The position numbers and the translations under genes were made by a program. A stretch of DNA of 64,000 nt from Acinetobacter guerrae. GTDB taxonomy: Bacteria; Pseudomonadota; Gammaproteobacteria; Pseudomonadales; Moraxellaceae. The stretch lies in NCBI RefSeq assembly GCF_009372255.1, contig NZ_LXGN01000001.1, positions 496,001 to 560,000 on the forward strand, given 5' to 3'. The notes under the pieces were generated by a model. That model had not been told where the DNA came from. It worked only from the letters and a program-made list of their open reading frames with translations, and did no database searches. Shown one piece after another: positions 56,937-64,000 of this stretch (position 1 is its first letter; the number at the start of each line of letters is the position of its first letter).

Positions 56937-57899
56937 TTAATGACGTACTGGTGGTGTAAATGTTTTGATCAGATAAGGCGCAATCGCTCCGCCTTCGGAG
57001 AGTAGTTTGTCTTTGTAATATTCGAGATAAGCCGATGTGTCATGGTCATTCGGATGAAAATCGGGACGTAAATAATCAAATATCTGCCCTATAGTGCTAC
57101 CAAATACACCATCTTTAGGACTAAAAATGAGGCTCACACCTCGACCTGCATCTTTCCAGAACTTTCGGGTCAGCACATCTTTTGGCTTACGAAATAAAGG
57201 TACAAATAAAGTCGAAAATGGAATTAAACCTAAAATCGTACCCAATGCGATAAAGAATCCAGCAGCACGAAGTGAATAATTACCATTGAGAAGCTGATAA
57301 ACATCGTAGGCAATATCTTTATGTTCTGATTCTTCTAGCATATGCCACATCCACATAGCACGTGTTTTAGCGTCATCAGAATAATAAAAATTCTTTTCAT
57401 GCTTCATCATGTATTCGGCAAGCACTGCGGTAAAATGTTCAATTCCCGCCATCATGGAAAGCTTAAGCGGCTGTGGAAACTTTAAGAAAATATTGTCAAA
57501 GAATTTTTCGCCCAGAAAACGATATAAAGCGACTGGATAATTAATGGCTTCGTGTGCAATCGCATCATTAAACTCATTGTGTAATTTGGAATGAATCGCT
57601 TCTTGTCCAATCAAAGAAGTTACACGCTGTTTGAGAACAGGATCTTTTACCATATCTCGGTGAAAACGAGCTGTTTCAATAACTAAGTCTTCACCATAAG
57701 TCAAAAATACAGAAAGCGTGGCGAAAAAAATCGTGGCAAACTGATTATTCATATAAAATGACATATCAATTTCCTGACCTTCAAATCCAATGGCTAAATG
57801 ACGAATTGGAATGGTCTGTTTCAAAGCATAATCAGGTTGTTCAAATTTAGGCGATGATTTGAAAGCTTGGACTGATTTTTTTACTGCGGTCGTGATCAT
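56937..57899 (-). CDS. PF10118 predicted metal-dependent hydrolase
   Basis: The 320-residue protein matches PF10118: IPIRHLAIGFEGQEIDMSFY near residue 30, LIGQEAIHSKLHNEF near 95 and MLEESEHKDIAYDVY near 187, with conserved Glu and His residues reminiscent of ferritin-like di-iron helices. It is the first gene of the three-gene operon. Function is unknown; the context suggests a step in the same oxidative pathway. Confidence 0.82.
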   Translation of the reverse strand: MITTAVKKSVQAFKSSPKFEQPDYALKQTIPIRHLAIGFEGQEIDMSFYMNNQFATIFFATLSVFLTYGEDLVIETARFHRDMVKDPVLKQRVTSLIGQEAIHSKLHNEFNDAIAHEAINYPVALYRFLGEKFFDNIFLKFPQPLKLSMMAGIEHFTAVLAEYMMKHEKNFYYSDDAKTRAMWMWHMLEESEHKDIAYDVYQLLNGNYSLRAAGFFIALGTILGLIPFSTLFVPLFRKPKDVLTRKFWKDAGRGVSLIFSPKDGVFGSTIGQIFDYLRPDFHPNDHDTSAYLEYYKDKLLSEGGAIAPYLIKTFTPPVRH

Positions 57900-58311
57900 G
57901 GCGACACCTACTTAAAGCATTCAATTTGTTACAACATTCAATATTTACGAAGCTCAATGATGCAAACTGAAATATTGTTCGCACTTTACTAACCATTTCA
58001 TCCTAATCTGATCTTATGTTCGGATTCAATTCGGGTCTAAATTGCCGAGCTTATCTGCAAAAATCAAAGCGATTAAAATGAATACCCCAGTTAAATTTCC
58101 ATAACATATTGTTTTTATTAAGAGCAAAATTATAAATTAGCAAAAAATAATCGCAATAATGAGCTTTTAAGCAAATGACATCATGCATTTATTTATCTTG
58201 ATAAAATTGGATAAAATTCAGAATTTTTTGCTGTTCGGATTTATGTTTTTTAATTTGGTAAATATGGCCCGACATGATAACTTGAATAAATATTCGGATT
58301 TCAAGGATGTG
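57900..58311. other. 412-bp divergent promoter region of the monooxygenase operon and tetR-type gene
   Basis: No independent ORF is supported, although the tetR frame stays open from 58183. A CAATATTT/AAATATTG inverted repeat with 23-bp spacing (57939..57977) close to the hydrolase start is a weak operator candidate. Confidence 0.4.
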
Positions 58312-58932
58312 ATGTTGAGTACACGCAAACCGCGCCAGACTCGCGCTAAAGTCACGGTGGATACCATTATCGAAGCGGGTTTTATCTCTGTTGCCTTGCA
58401 TGGCACCAGTGGTACAACGACTCGACATATTGCAGATATCGCAGGCGTGAGTGTTGGCTCACTGTATGAATATTTTAAAAACAAAGAAGAAATTTACGAT
58501 GCAATGGCACATTCTTTTGTAAAAGAGATTCTGGATATGATCCAAAATCTCACCCCGATCATTATGGATATGGAGCTAGAATCGGTCATTGAACTTATTT
58601 TCTATACCTTTCGCGACTTATTGACTCAAAACAATGAACGTTATTTGATCTGTTTACGTTATGCAAGTGAGCTTAAATATGACAAATATATCAATCAGAT
58701 TGAACGTGAACTCATGAATATTGTCATGAAATACATGATGAATAATCCAAAATATCTGAAAGTAAATAATCTGGCAGTGACTGCCTATGTCAGCATCAAT
58801 AGCGGAATCTTTAATATTGCCCGCCATTTAATTTTGCCAAACCCTTATATCACTTTTGATGAATTGGTGCAGGGTTTAAAAACCATGATTATGAGCTACA
58901 TCAATGTAGAACTAGCAAAAAGTGAACGCTAA
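58312..58932 (+). CDS. TetR family regulator
   Basis: MLSTRKPRQTRAKVTVDTII begins a TetR helix-turn-helix (TSGTTTRHIADIAGVSVGSLYEYFKNKEEIY). I chose ATG at 58312 (206 residues) because it has AAGGA upstream and gives the usual length; the in-frame ATGs at 58264 and 58183 add a hydrophobic extension unlike TetR proteins. It diverges from the PF10118-SDR-monooxygenase operon and probably represses it. Confidence 0.8.
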   Translation: MLSTRKPRQTRAKVTVDTIIEAGFISVALHGTSGTTTRHIADIAGVSVGSLYEYFKNKEEIYDAMAHSFVKEILDMIQNLTPIIMDMELESVIELIFYTFRDLLTQNNERYLICLRYASELKYDKYINQIERELMNIVMKYMMNNPKYLKVNNLAVTAYVSINSGIFNIARHLILPNPYITFDELVQGLKTMIMSYINVELAKSER

Positions 58933-58942
58933 ACTGATGTGT

Positions 58943-59419
58943 TCACGTTTGGCGATCATCAAGTGTGGTACTTAGATTTTTCACCATAATTTCCAGATTA
59001 TTGCGAATTAAATACGCCAGATTAATATCGACACCCTGTAACATCTGATGTTCCAGTTTTTCAACAATTTGATTACACGCTGCAAATTTTTCCAGACCTT
59101 TTCCAGTGACGGTCAATAAAATACGACGACCATGCGTTGGATCTGGTGTTTTTTCGATCCAGTCATTGACCAGCAAATCTTGTAAAATTTTATTGGCAGA
59201 TTGCGGCTTAATAAAAGAACGCTCTGCTAATTGGGCATTTGAAAGATTCGGCTTTGCCGCCAAAACTGATAAAGCGGTAAATTGCGGCAAACTAATATTT
59301 AAATCTTTAAGATGTTCTGTGAGATGTTTACTAATGATTCGATCCACACGGGCAATCATATAGCTGAGTCTTGGTTCATCTTCTCGTTTTTTTTCAACTG
59401 AACTTGAGTTTGGCATCAT
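58943..59419 (-). CDS. hcaR: MarR-type repressor of hydroxycinnamate catabolism (HcaR)
   Basis: The 158-residue protein has the MarR winged helix: SLPQFTALSVLAAKPNLSNA, then LAERSFIKPQSANKILQDL and the HGRRILLTVTGKG wing. Its place 58 bp after hcaK, opposite hcaABC, matches Acinetobacter hcaR, whose product is released by hydroxycinnamoyl-CoA thioesters. The two inverted sites at 60775 and 60898 are its likely targets. Two ATGs are adjacent at the start. Confidence 0.85.
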   Translation of the reverse strand: MMPNSSSVEKKREDEPRLSYMIARVDRIISKHLTEHLKDLNISLPQFTALSVLAAKPNLSNAQLAERSFIKPQSANKILQDLLVNDWIEKTPDPTHGRRILLTVTGKGLEKFAACNQIVEKLEHQMLQGVDINLAYLIRNNLEIMVKNLSTTLDDRQT

Positions 59420-59477
59420 GTTTGATCATCAAAATTTAAAGAAAGTATGAAGCCCCGCCCCATACTTTTCATTTTAC

Positions 59478-60704
59478 TTAAGTTGTACTTTGGCTATGTG
59501 CTAACTGTACTGCCTGTTTAGGCTTTCTGACAAGCAGCAACGCAGAAATTGCAGCAATCAAAATTACAGGGATACTTGAACCAATAACGATTGTGGCACT
59601 TTGCCCTAATGATAATAAAAATCCTGCAAACAATGGCCCTGCAAATGAACCAATTCGTCCAATGGCAACCGCAGCGCCAACACCCGTACCTCGCATTTCG
59701 GTTGGATAATACATCGCAGCTAGTCCATAAAGTGCAGATTGACCGCCTACAATAAACAAACCACAGCCCACCGCAGAAAGTGCCAGTAAAGCGACTGTTG
59801 GAGAAATCGATAAACAGCAAAGCGCAATCAAGATTCCTGCATAAATAAATTTGATGACCGTTGCCATGCGCATTTGATCCAATAACATCCCCATCAGGAT
59901 TGATCCGAAAATTCCCCCAATGTTATAGCCCATTTGTACATAGTTAGCTTCTAGTTTGGAGAGTCCTTGTGCGCCCATGAGTAGTGGCAACCAGTTCAGC
60001 AAGAAATATAAAACTACGAGTGTACAAAAGAAACTGACCCAAATTTGCAAGGTCGACATACGTCTTTCTTTGGCAAATAGCACTTCAAAAAAAGGCGTTG
60101 GTGCTTGTGTTTTTTGTTGCAAATAACTTTTTGACTCGGGTAGATACTTCATCAATAACGGAATTAACAAGATAGGCGCAATACCGCCCACATAGAAAAT
60201 ATGTCGCCATTCGCTATCGCCTGCCAACAACATTGCAACCACCGAAGTCAGCAATCCACCAAAAGGGAGCCCGCTATACATAATACTGACTGCGGTCGCT
60301 TTTCGATTTTCAGCAACAGCTTCAGAAGCCAAAGTGATCATCATCGGTAAAGCGCCGCCCATGCCTAACCCTGTAAAAAAACGGATAAGCAAAAGTAAAG
60401 TATAATTTTCGGCATAGGCGGTGAGTAAAGACATCACACCAAAAATGAGAATACTCAGAATTAAAATTTTCTTACGTCCAATAATATCGGCCAGTCGTCC
60501 ACCAATAATTGCACCAGGCAAGGTTCCGATAATAGCAGCACTAAATGCCCAAGCCATTTGAGCATTATCCAACATAAACTCCGCACGCATACGTGGCGCT
60601 GCTACACCCATTGATTGAAGATCAAAACCTTCAAAGATTGCGATGGCAAAACAGAGTAGTAAAGTCAGTTTCGCCCTTCCTGACGGATTCAATACTTTAT
60701 CCAT
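59478..60704 (-). CDS. hcaK: Aromatic acid:H+ symporter (HcaK-like MFS)
   Basis: The protein has 12 membrane helices and the AAHS signature: AIAIFEGFDLQSMGVAAPRM in helix 1, GGRLADIIGRKKIL between helices 2 and 3, and RFFTGLGMGGALPMMITLASE in helix 4. It should import hydroxycinnamates. ATG at 60704 has AAGGA 7 nt upstream; the frame is open for 12 more codons. It lies in one transcription unit with hcaR and diverges from hcaA. Confidence 0.88.
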   Translation of the reverse strand: MDKVLNPSGRAKLTLLLCFAIAIFEGFDLQSMGVAAPRMRAEFMLDNAQMAWAFSAAIIGTLPGAIIGGRLADIIGRKKILILSILIFGVMSLLTAYAENYTLLLLIRFFTGLGMGGALPMMITLASEAVAENRKATAVSIMYSGLPFGGLLTSVVAMLLAGDSEWRHIFYVGGIAPILLIPLLMKYLPESKSYLQQKTQAPTPFFEVLFAKERRMSTLQIWVSFFCTLVVLYFLLNWLPLLMGAQGLSKLEANYVQMGYNIGGIFGSILMGMLLDQMRMATVIKFIYAGILIALCCLSISPTVALLALSAVGCGLFIVGGQSALYGLAAMYYPTEMRGTGVGAAVAIGRIGSFAGPLFAGFLLSLGQSATIVIGSSIPVILIAAISALLLVRKPKQAVQLAHSQSTT

Positions 60705-60774
60705 AGTCCTTTCCTTATTTAGACCATATTTCCATGACATTTTTTATTGTGTAGTGTTTAAATAACACCGTTAA

Positions 60775-60793
60775 AATATCAGTTAAGCTTACA
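60775..60793. promoter_or_regulatory. Putative HcaR site, hcaK side
   Basis: AATATCAGTTAAGCTTACA lies 71 bp from the hcaK start. It matches, in inverted orientation and with one mismatch over 19 bp, the site at 60898. Confidence 0.6.
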
Positions 60794-60897
60794 AAAAAAT
60801 CAATAGTATTTTATAAATATTTTTTAATTTAATTTTTTTATTTATATTTTTCATTAAATTATAAAAAATTTTAACTATTTTACAAAAAAGACTTGAA

Positions 60898-60916
60898 TGT
60901 AAGTTTAACTGATATT
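60898..60916. promoter_or_regulatory. Putative HcaR site, hcaA side
   Basis: TGTAAGTTTAACTGATATT is the reverse-complement partner of 60775..60793 and lies 45 bp before hcaA. The 104 bp between the two sites are very AT-rich and hold both promoters. Confidence 0.6.
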
Positions 60917-60961
60917 AAATTAAATCCAGAACAACACAATTGTCATTCAAGGAGAATACAC

Positions 60962-61795
60962 ATGACATATGAAAAACGCTGGGAAACCGTTGATGTACAA
61001 CTTGAAAATGGTATTGCATGGGTCATTTTAAATCGTCCCGAAAAGAAAAATGCCATGAGTCCAACCCTTAACCGTGAAATGATTGATGTACTTGAAACAC
61101 TCGAACTTGATCAAAATGCCAAAGTTTTAGTTTTAACAGGTGCTGGTGATTCGTGGACTGCGGGAATGGATTTAAAAGAATACTTCCGTGAAGTAGATAC
61201 ACAACCTGAAATTTTTCAAGAACGTATTCGCCGTGATTCATGTCGCTGGCAATGGCAATTACTCAGAATGTACTCAAAACCCACGATTGCGATGGTGAAT
61301 GGCTGGTGTTTTGGTGGCGGTTTCTCTCCATTAGTGGCGTGTGATCTTGCAATTGCAGCAGATGAAGCAACTTTTGGTCTATCTGAAATTAACTGGGGTA
61401 TTCCGCCGGGTAACCTTGTGAGTAAAGCAATGGCAGATACTGTCGGACACCGTGCATCATTGTATTACATCATGACGGGTAAAACCTTTAGCGGTAAAGA
61501 AGCTGAACAAATGGGCTTAATTAATAAAAGCGTTCCTTTGGCTCAACTTAAAGCGGAAGTCACTGAATTGACAAACTGCCTGCTTGAAAAAAACCCTGTG
61601 GTATTGCGTACCGCCAAAAATGGTTTTAAACGTTGCCGTGAACTGACTTGGGATCAAAACGAAGACTATTTATATGCCAAACTGGATCAATGTAACCACC
61701 GCGATACAGAAGGTGGTCGTGAAGAAGGACTGAAACAATTCTTGGACGAAAAATCGATTAAACCGGGTTTACAGAGCTATAAGCGTACTGGTTAA
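60962..61795 (+). CDS. hcaA: Hydroxycinnamoyl-CoA hydratase-lyase (HcaA)
   Basis: This crotonase-fold enzyme aligns with feruloyl-CoA hydratase-lyase: the oxyanion segments AGDSWTAGMDLKEYF and NGWCFGGGFSPLVACDLA, with Ser122 and Glu142 at the positions of the catalytic Ser123 and Glu143 known in the Pseudomonas enzyme. It converts feruloyl- or coumaroyl-CoA to the aldehyde and acetyl-CoA. ATG at 60962 has AAGGAG 8 nt upstream. It is the first gene of hcaABC. Confidence 0.93.
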   Translation: MTYEKRWETVDVQLENGIAWVILNRPEKKNAMSPTLNREMIDVLETLELDQNAKVLVLTGAGDSWTAGMDLKEYFREVDTQPEIFQERIRRDSCRWQWQLLRMYSKPTIAMVNGWCFGGGFSPLVACDLAIAADEATFGLSEINWGIPPGNLVSKAMADTVGHRASLYYIMTGKTFSGKEAEQMGLINKSVPLAQLKAEVTELTNCLLEKNPVVLRTAKNGFKRCRELTWDQNEDYLYAKLDQCNHRDTEGGREEGLKQFLDEKSIKPGLQSYKRTG

Positions 61796-61831
61796 CTTTT
61801 GATTTTTATTGGCTATGTAAGGACACAACCC

Positions 61832-63283
61832 ATGCAAAATGTACAGTTACTCATCCACGGTCAATCGCTTGACGCATCTAATGGTGCAAGCTTTGAACGC
61901 ATCAGCCCGATTAACGGTCAGGTTGCTAGTATTGCATCTGCCGCAACGCTTGAAGATGTTGACCGTGCCATTGAATCGGCGCAGCAAGCTTTTCAGATTT
62001 GGTCAAAACTGTCTCCAACTGAACGTCGTTTACGCTTATTAAAAGCAGCAGATTTAATGGATCAACATACTGATCAATTTATTCAGATTGGGATGCAAGA
62101 AACAGGGTCGACTGCGACTTGGTATGGGTTTAATGTGCATCTTGCCGCCAATATGCTACGTGAAGCTGCTGCCATGACCACACAGATTGATGGCAGTCTG
62201 ATTCCCTCGGATGTTCCGGGTAATCTGGCGATGGGGATTCGTATTCCTTGCGGTGTGGTGGTTGGAATCGCACCATGGAATGCACCTGTGATTTTACCCA
62301 CTCGTGCTTTAGCAATGCCGCTTGCCTGTGGTAATACCGTCGTATTAAAAGCATCTGAAGCCTGCCCTGCCACGCATCGTTTAATTGGACAGATTTTAAA
62401 TGAGGCTGGATTAGGTGATGGCGTGGTCAATGTCATTACCCATGCCCCAGAAGATGCGCCACAGATTGTTCAGCGTTTAATCGAACACCCTGCGGTAAAA
62501 CGAATTAATTTTACGGGTTCCACCAAAGTTGGGAAAATCATTGCAGAAACTGCGGCGAAATATTTAAAACCAGTGTTGCTGGAACTTGGTGGTAAAGCAC
62601 CTGTTGTCATCTTGAATGAAGCTGATCTGGATGAAGCAGTCAATGCCATTGCATTCGGTGCCTTTTTTAATCAGGGTCAGATCTGTATGTCGACTGAACG
62701 AGTGTTAGTGCAACAGGGTATAGCCGATCAGTTTATTAAAAAACTCATTGCAAAAACCAAATCACTAAAAGCTGGCAATCCAACTGATCAGCAGAATATG
62801 TTAGGTGTGTTAGAAAGCCGTCGAGCTGCCGAGCGTATTCAACATTTACTCGAAGATGCTCAAAGTAAAGGTGCAGATTTACCTTTAGGCATTCAAGTTC
62901 AAGACACCACCATGCAACCCACACTGGTACTGAATATTCAGCCTGAAATGTTGCTATACCGTGAAGAATCTTTTGGGCCTGTATGCACAGTACAACGCTT
63001 TGAGACGCTTCAAGAAGGTATTGCACTGGCCAATGACAGTGAGTTTGGTTTGTCATCTGCTGTATTTAGCCAAAACTTTGCTCAAGCCTTTGAAGTCGCC
63101 AAGCAGATTGATTCAGGTATTTGTCATATTAATGGTGCCACTGTACATGATGAAGCACAAATGCCATTTGGTGGAACTAAATCGAGCGGTTATGGACGTT
63201 TTGGTAGTAAGGCTTCCATCGCTGAATTTACCGAATTGAGATGGATTACGGTTCAGACTCAATCACGGCACTATCCGATTTAA
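61832..63283 (+). CDS. hcaB: Hydroxybenzaldehyde/vanillin dehydrogenase (HcaB)
   Basis: The NAD-dependent aldehyde dehydrogenase has catalytic Glu251 (LELGGKAPVVI) and Cys285 (NQGQICMSTERV), a GIAPWNAPVILP site near 145 and the FTGSTKVG loop near 227. It oxidises vanillin or 4-hydroxybenzaldehyde, products of HcaA. ATG at 61832 with AAGGA was chosen over TTG at 61799. It lies 36 bp after hcaA. Confidence 0.92.
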   Translation: MQNVQLLIHGQSLDASNGASFERISPINGQVASIASAATLEDVDRAIESAQQAFQIWSKLSPTERRLRLLKAADLMDQHTDQFIQIGMQETGSTATWYGFNVHLAANMLREAAAMTTQIDGSLIPSDVPGNLAMGIRIPCGVVVGIAPWNAPVILPTRALAMPLACGNTVVLKASEACPATHRLIGQILNEAGLGDGVVNVITHAPEDAPQIVQRLIEHPAVKRINFTGSTKVGKIIAETAAKYLKPVLLELGGKAPVVILNEADLDEAVNAIAFGAFFNQGQICMSTERVLVQQGIADQFIKKLIAKTKSLKAGNPTDQQNMLGVLESRRAAERIQHLLEDAQSKGADLPLGIQVQDTTMQPTLVLNIQPEMLLYREESFGPVCTVQRFETLQEGIALANDSEFGLSSAVFSQNFAQAFEVAKQIDSGICHINGATVHDEAQMPFGGTKSSGYGRFGSKASIAEFTELRWITVQTQSRHYPI

Positions 63284-63392
63284 AGGTCAATTTAACTTAA
63301 GCGGTTAAATAACCACAATAAACATTGAATGAATAAAAAAATTGCATGATGCAAAACAAGCGCAGCAATGCGCTTTCCACGGAGTGAAAGAA
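63284..63392. other. hcaB-hcaC spacer with three small dyads
   Basis: GGTTAAATAACC (63303..63314), TTGCATGATGCAA (63342..63354) and AGCGCA-GCAA-TGCGCT (63359..63374) lie in a row in 109 bp before hcaC. None is followed by a long T run. They may stabilise or process the transcript, or tune hcaC expression. Confidence 0.4.
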
Positions 63393-64000
63393 ATGCAAAT
63401 GAATGCCACTCAATCACAAGATCGTGAACGGTTTGTTCAACTTGGATCACATGATGTTGAGTATCAATATCAAGGTCAGGTACTTTATATTCAACCTACA
63501 GAGCAATTAAAGCCCTATCCGCAAAAGCTTACAGATCGTCTGATTCATTTTGCAAAAAATAAACCTGATCATATTTTTGCTGCAAAACGTAATGCTCAGG
63601 GTCAATGGGTCAAATTGAGTTATGCCGATACCTTGCAACGCGCTTGGCACATTGCTCAGGCATTGCATCAACGTAATTTAAGCCAGGAACGACCATTACT
63701 CATTCTGTCGGGTAATGATCTTGAACATTTAACCTTATCGATGGGTGCAATGTTGGCAGGTGTTCCATTCTCTGCCATTTCCCCTGCTTATTCTCTGATT
63801 TCTCAGGATTTTGGTAAGCTTAAACATATCTTTGAAGTACTCACTCCGGGCATGATTTATGCCAGTGATGGACAGGCGTTTAGCAAAGCGATCCAAACGT
63901 GTGCAACATCCGATATCGAAGTCATTACCAATACGGGAATTGTTGGGCAGCAGCAATGTACCTCTTTTCAATCCTTGCTGGATACCCCTGTGACCAATGT
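63393..64000 (+). CDS. hcaC: Hydroxycinnamoyl (feruloyl)-CoA ligase, 5' part
   Basis: About 202 codons are present before the window ends. The protein begins MQMNATQSQDRERFVQLGSH and shows the acyl-CoA synthetase N-terminal fold: RLIHFAKNKPDHIFAAKR, LSYADTLQRAWHIAQAL, LLILSGNDLEHLTLSMGAML AGVPFSAISPAYSL region near 105-137. It activates ferulate or p-coumarate for HcaA. GGAG lies 8 nt upstream of ATG at 63393; ATG at 63399 is also possible. The AMP-binding core lies outside the window. Confidence 0.88.
   Translation, partial: MQMNATQSQDRERFVQLGSHDVEYQYQGQVLYIQPTEQLKPYPQKLTDRLIHFAKNKPDHIFAAKRNAQGQWVKLSYADTLQRAWHIAQALHQRNLSQERPLLILSGNDLEHLTLSMGAMLAGVPFSAISPAYSLISQDFGKLKHIFEVLTPGMIYASDGQAFSKAIQTCATSDIEVITNTGIVGQQQCTSFQSLLDTPVTN

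Noticed and set aside
58921..58950. Hairpin across the stops of tetR and hcaR (GTGAAC/GTTCAC)
   Set aside because: Only a 6-bp stem, inside coding ends and without a T run; not convincing as a terminator.
1..64000. CRISPR arrays, prophage or integrative element
   Set aside because: No spaced direct repeats, phage structural genes or integrase other than XerC were seen.

Overview
The window reads as a chromosomal segment of an Acinetobacter-like gammaproteobacterium (order Moraxellales). The evidence is low-GC DNA with TTGACA/TATAAT-type promoters, both dimeric and monomeric NADP-isocitrate dehydrogenases, an OmpW-type porin, and a hydroxycinnamate (hca) catabolic cluster in the arrangement known from Acinetobacter. 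Nearly all of it is ordinary chromosome. No plasmid, prophage or intact insertion sequence was seen. The one trace of a mobile element is a possible 31-codon remnant of an IS5-type transposase near 31.4 kb.

Layout: 0-9.6 kb holds the 5' part of rpmE (minus strand), a bile-acid/sodium-symporter-like transporter, an AmpG-like muropeptide permease with a large extra periplasmic insert, a Lon-like protease, a DegS-type serine protease, a Nif3-like protein and sodB. From 9.7 to 11.6 kb lie three tRNA-Asn genes (two in tandem, one 1.6 kb away) flanking a yitT-like gene and an Lrp/AsnC regulator. From 11.6 to 24 kb are DUF2726, OmpW, DUF962, CYTH/CHAD and DUF3144 proteins, an M16 peptidase, a ClC-family antiporter of the fluoride-like branch, PhzF and a cystine transporter. 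From 24 to 33 kb are icd, rluE, an exported SurE-like nucleotidase with a lipoprotein neighbour, the monomeric idh, an exported HIU-hydrolase-like protein, tRNA-Glu and a lipase-like hydrolase. From 33 to 48.5 kb are a copper-type P1B ATPase divergent from a CueR-like MerR regulator around a classical MerR promoter, then gyrA, etfBA, the lptM-lysA-dapF and sseB-hydrolase-xerC runs, and cycA. From 48.6 to 54.4 kb are radA, a Tim44-domain protein, epmA overlapping pdxB, and a methyltransferase.

The last 10 kb holds two catabolic modules. The first is a three-gene minus-strand run (PF10118 hydrolase, SDR, Baeyer-Villiger-like monooxygenase) divergent from a TetR regulator. The second is hcaR-hcaK divergent from hcaA-hcaB-hcaC. 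HcaK would import hydroxycinnamates such as ferulate or p-coumarate, HcaC activates them to CoA thioesters, HcaA removes the side chain as acetyl-CoA to give the aldehyde, HcaB oxidises the aldehyde, and HcaR represses the set. Two near-identical 19-bp sites in inverted orientation flank the hcaK/hcaA intergenic region and are the best regulatory candidate in the window.

I did not find a clearly undescribed multi-gene system. The most interesting items are the hca inverted sites, the YHS/Cys-rich N-terminus of the copper ATPase with its MerR promoter, the AmpG insert, the exported SurE and transthyretin-like proteins, a 43-bp imperfect inverted repeat near 33.3 kb, and an orphan terminator-like hairpin near 41.9 kb that may mark a small RNA.
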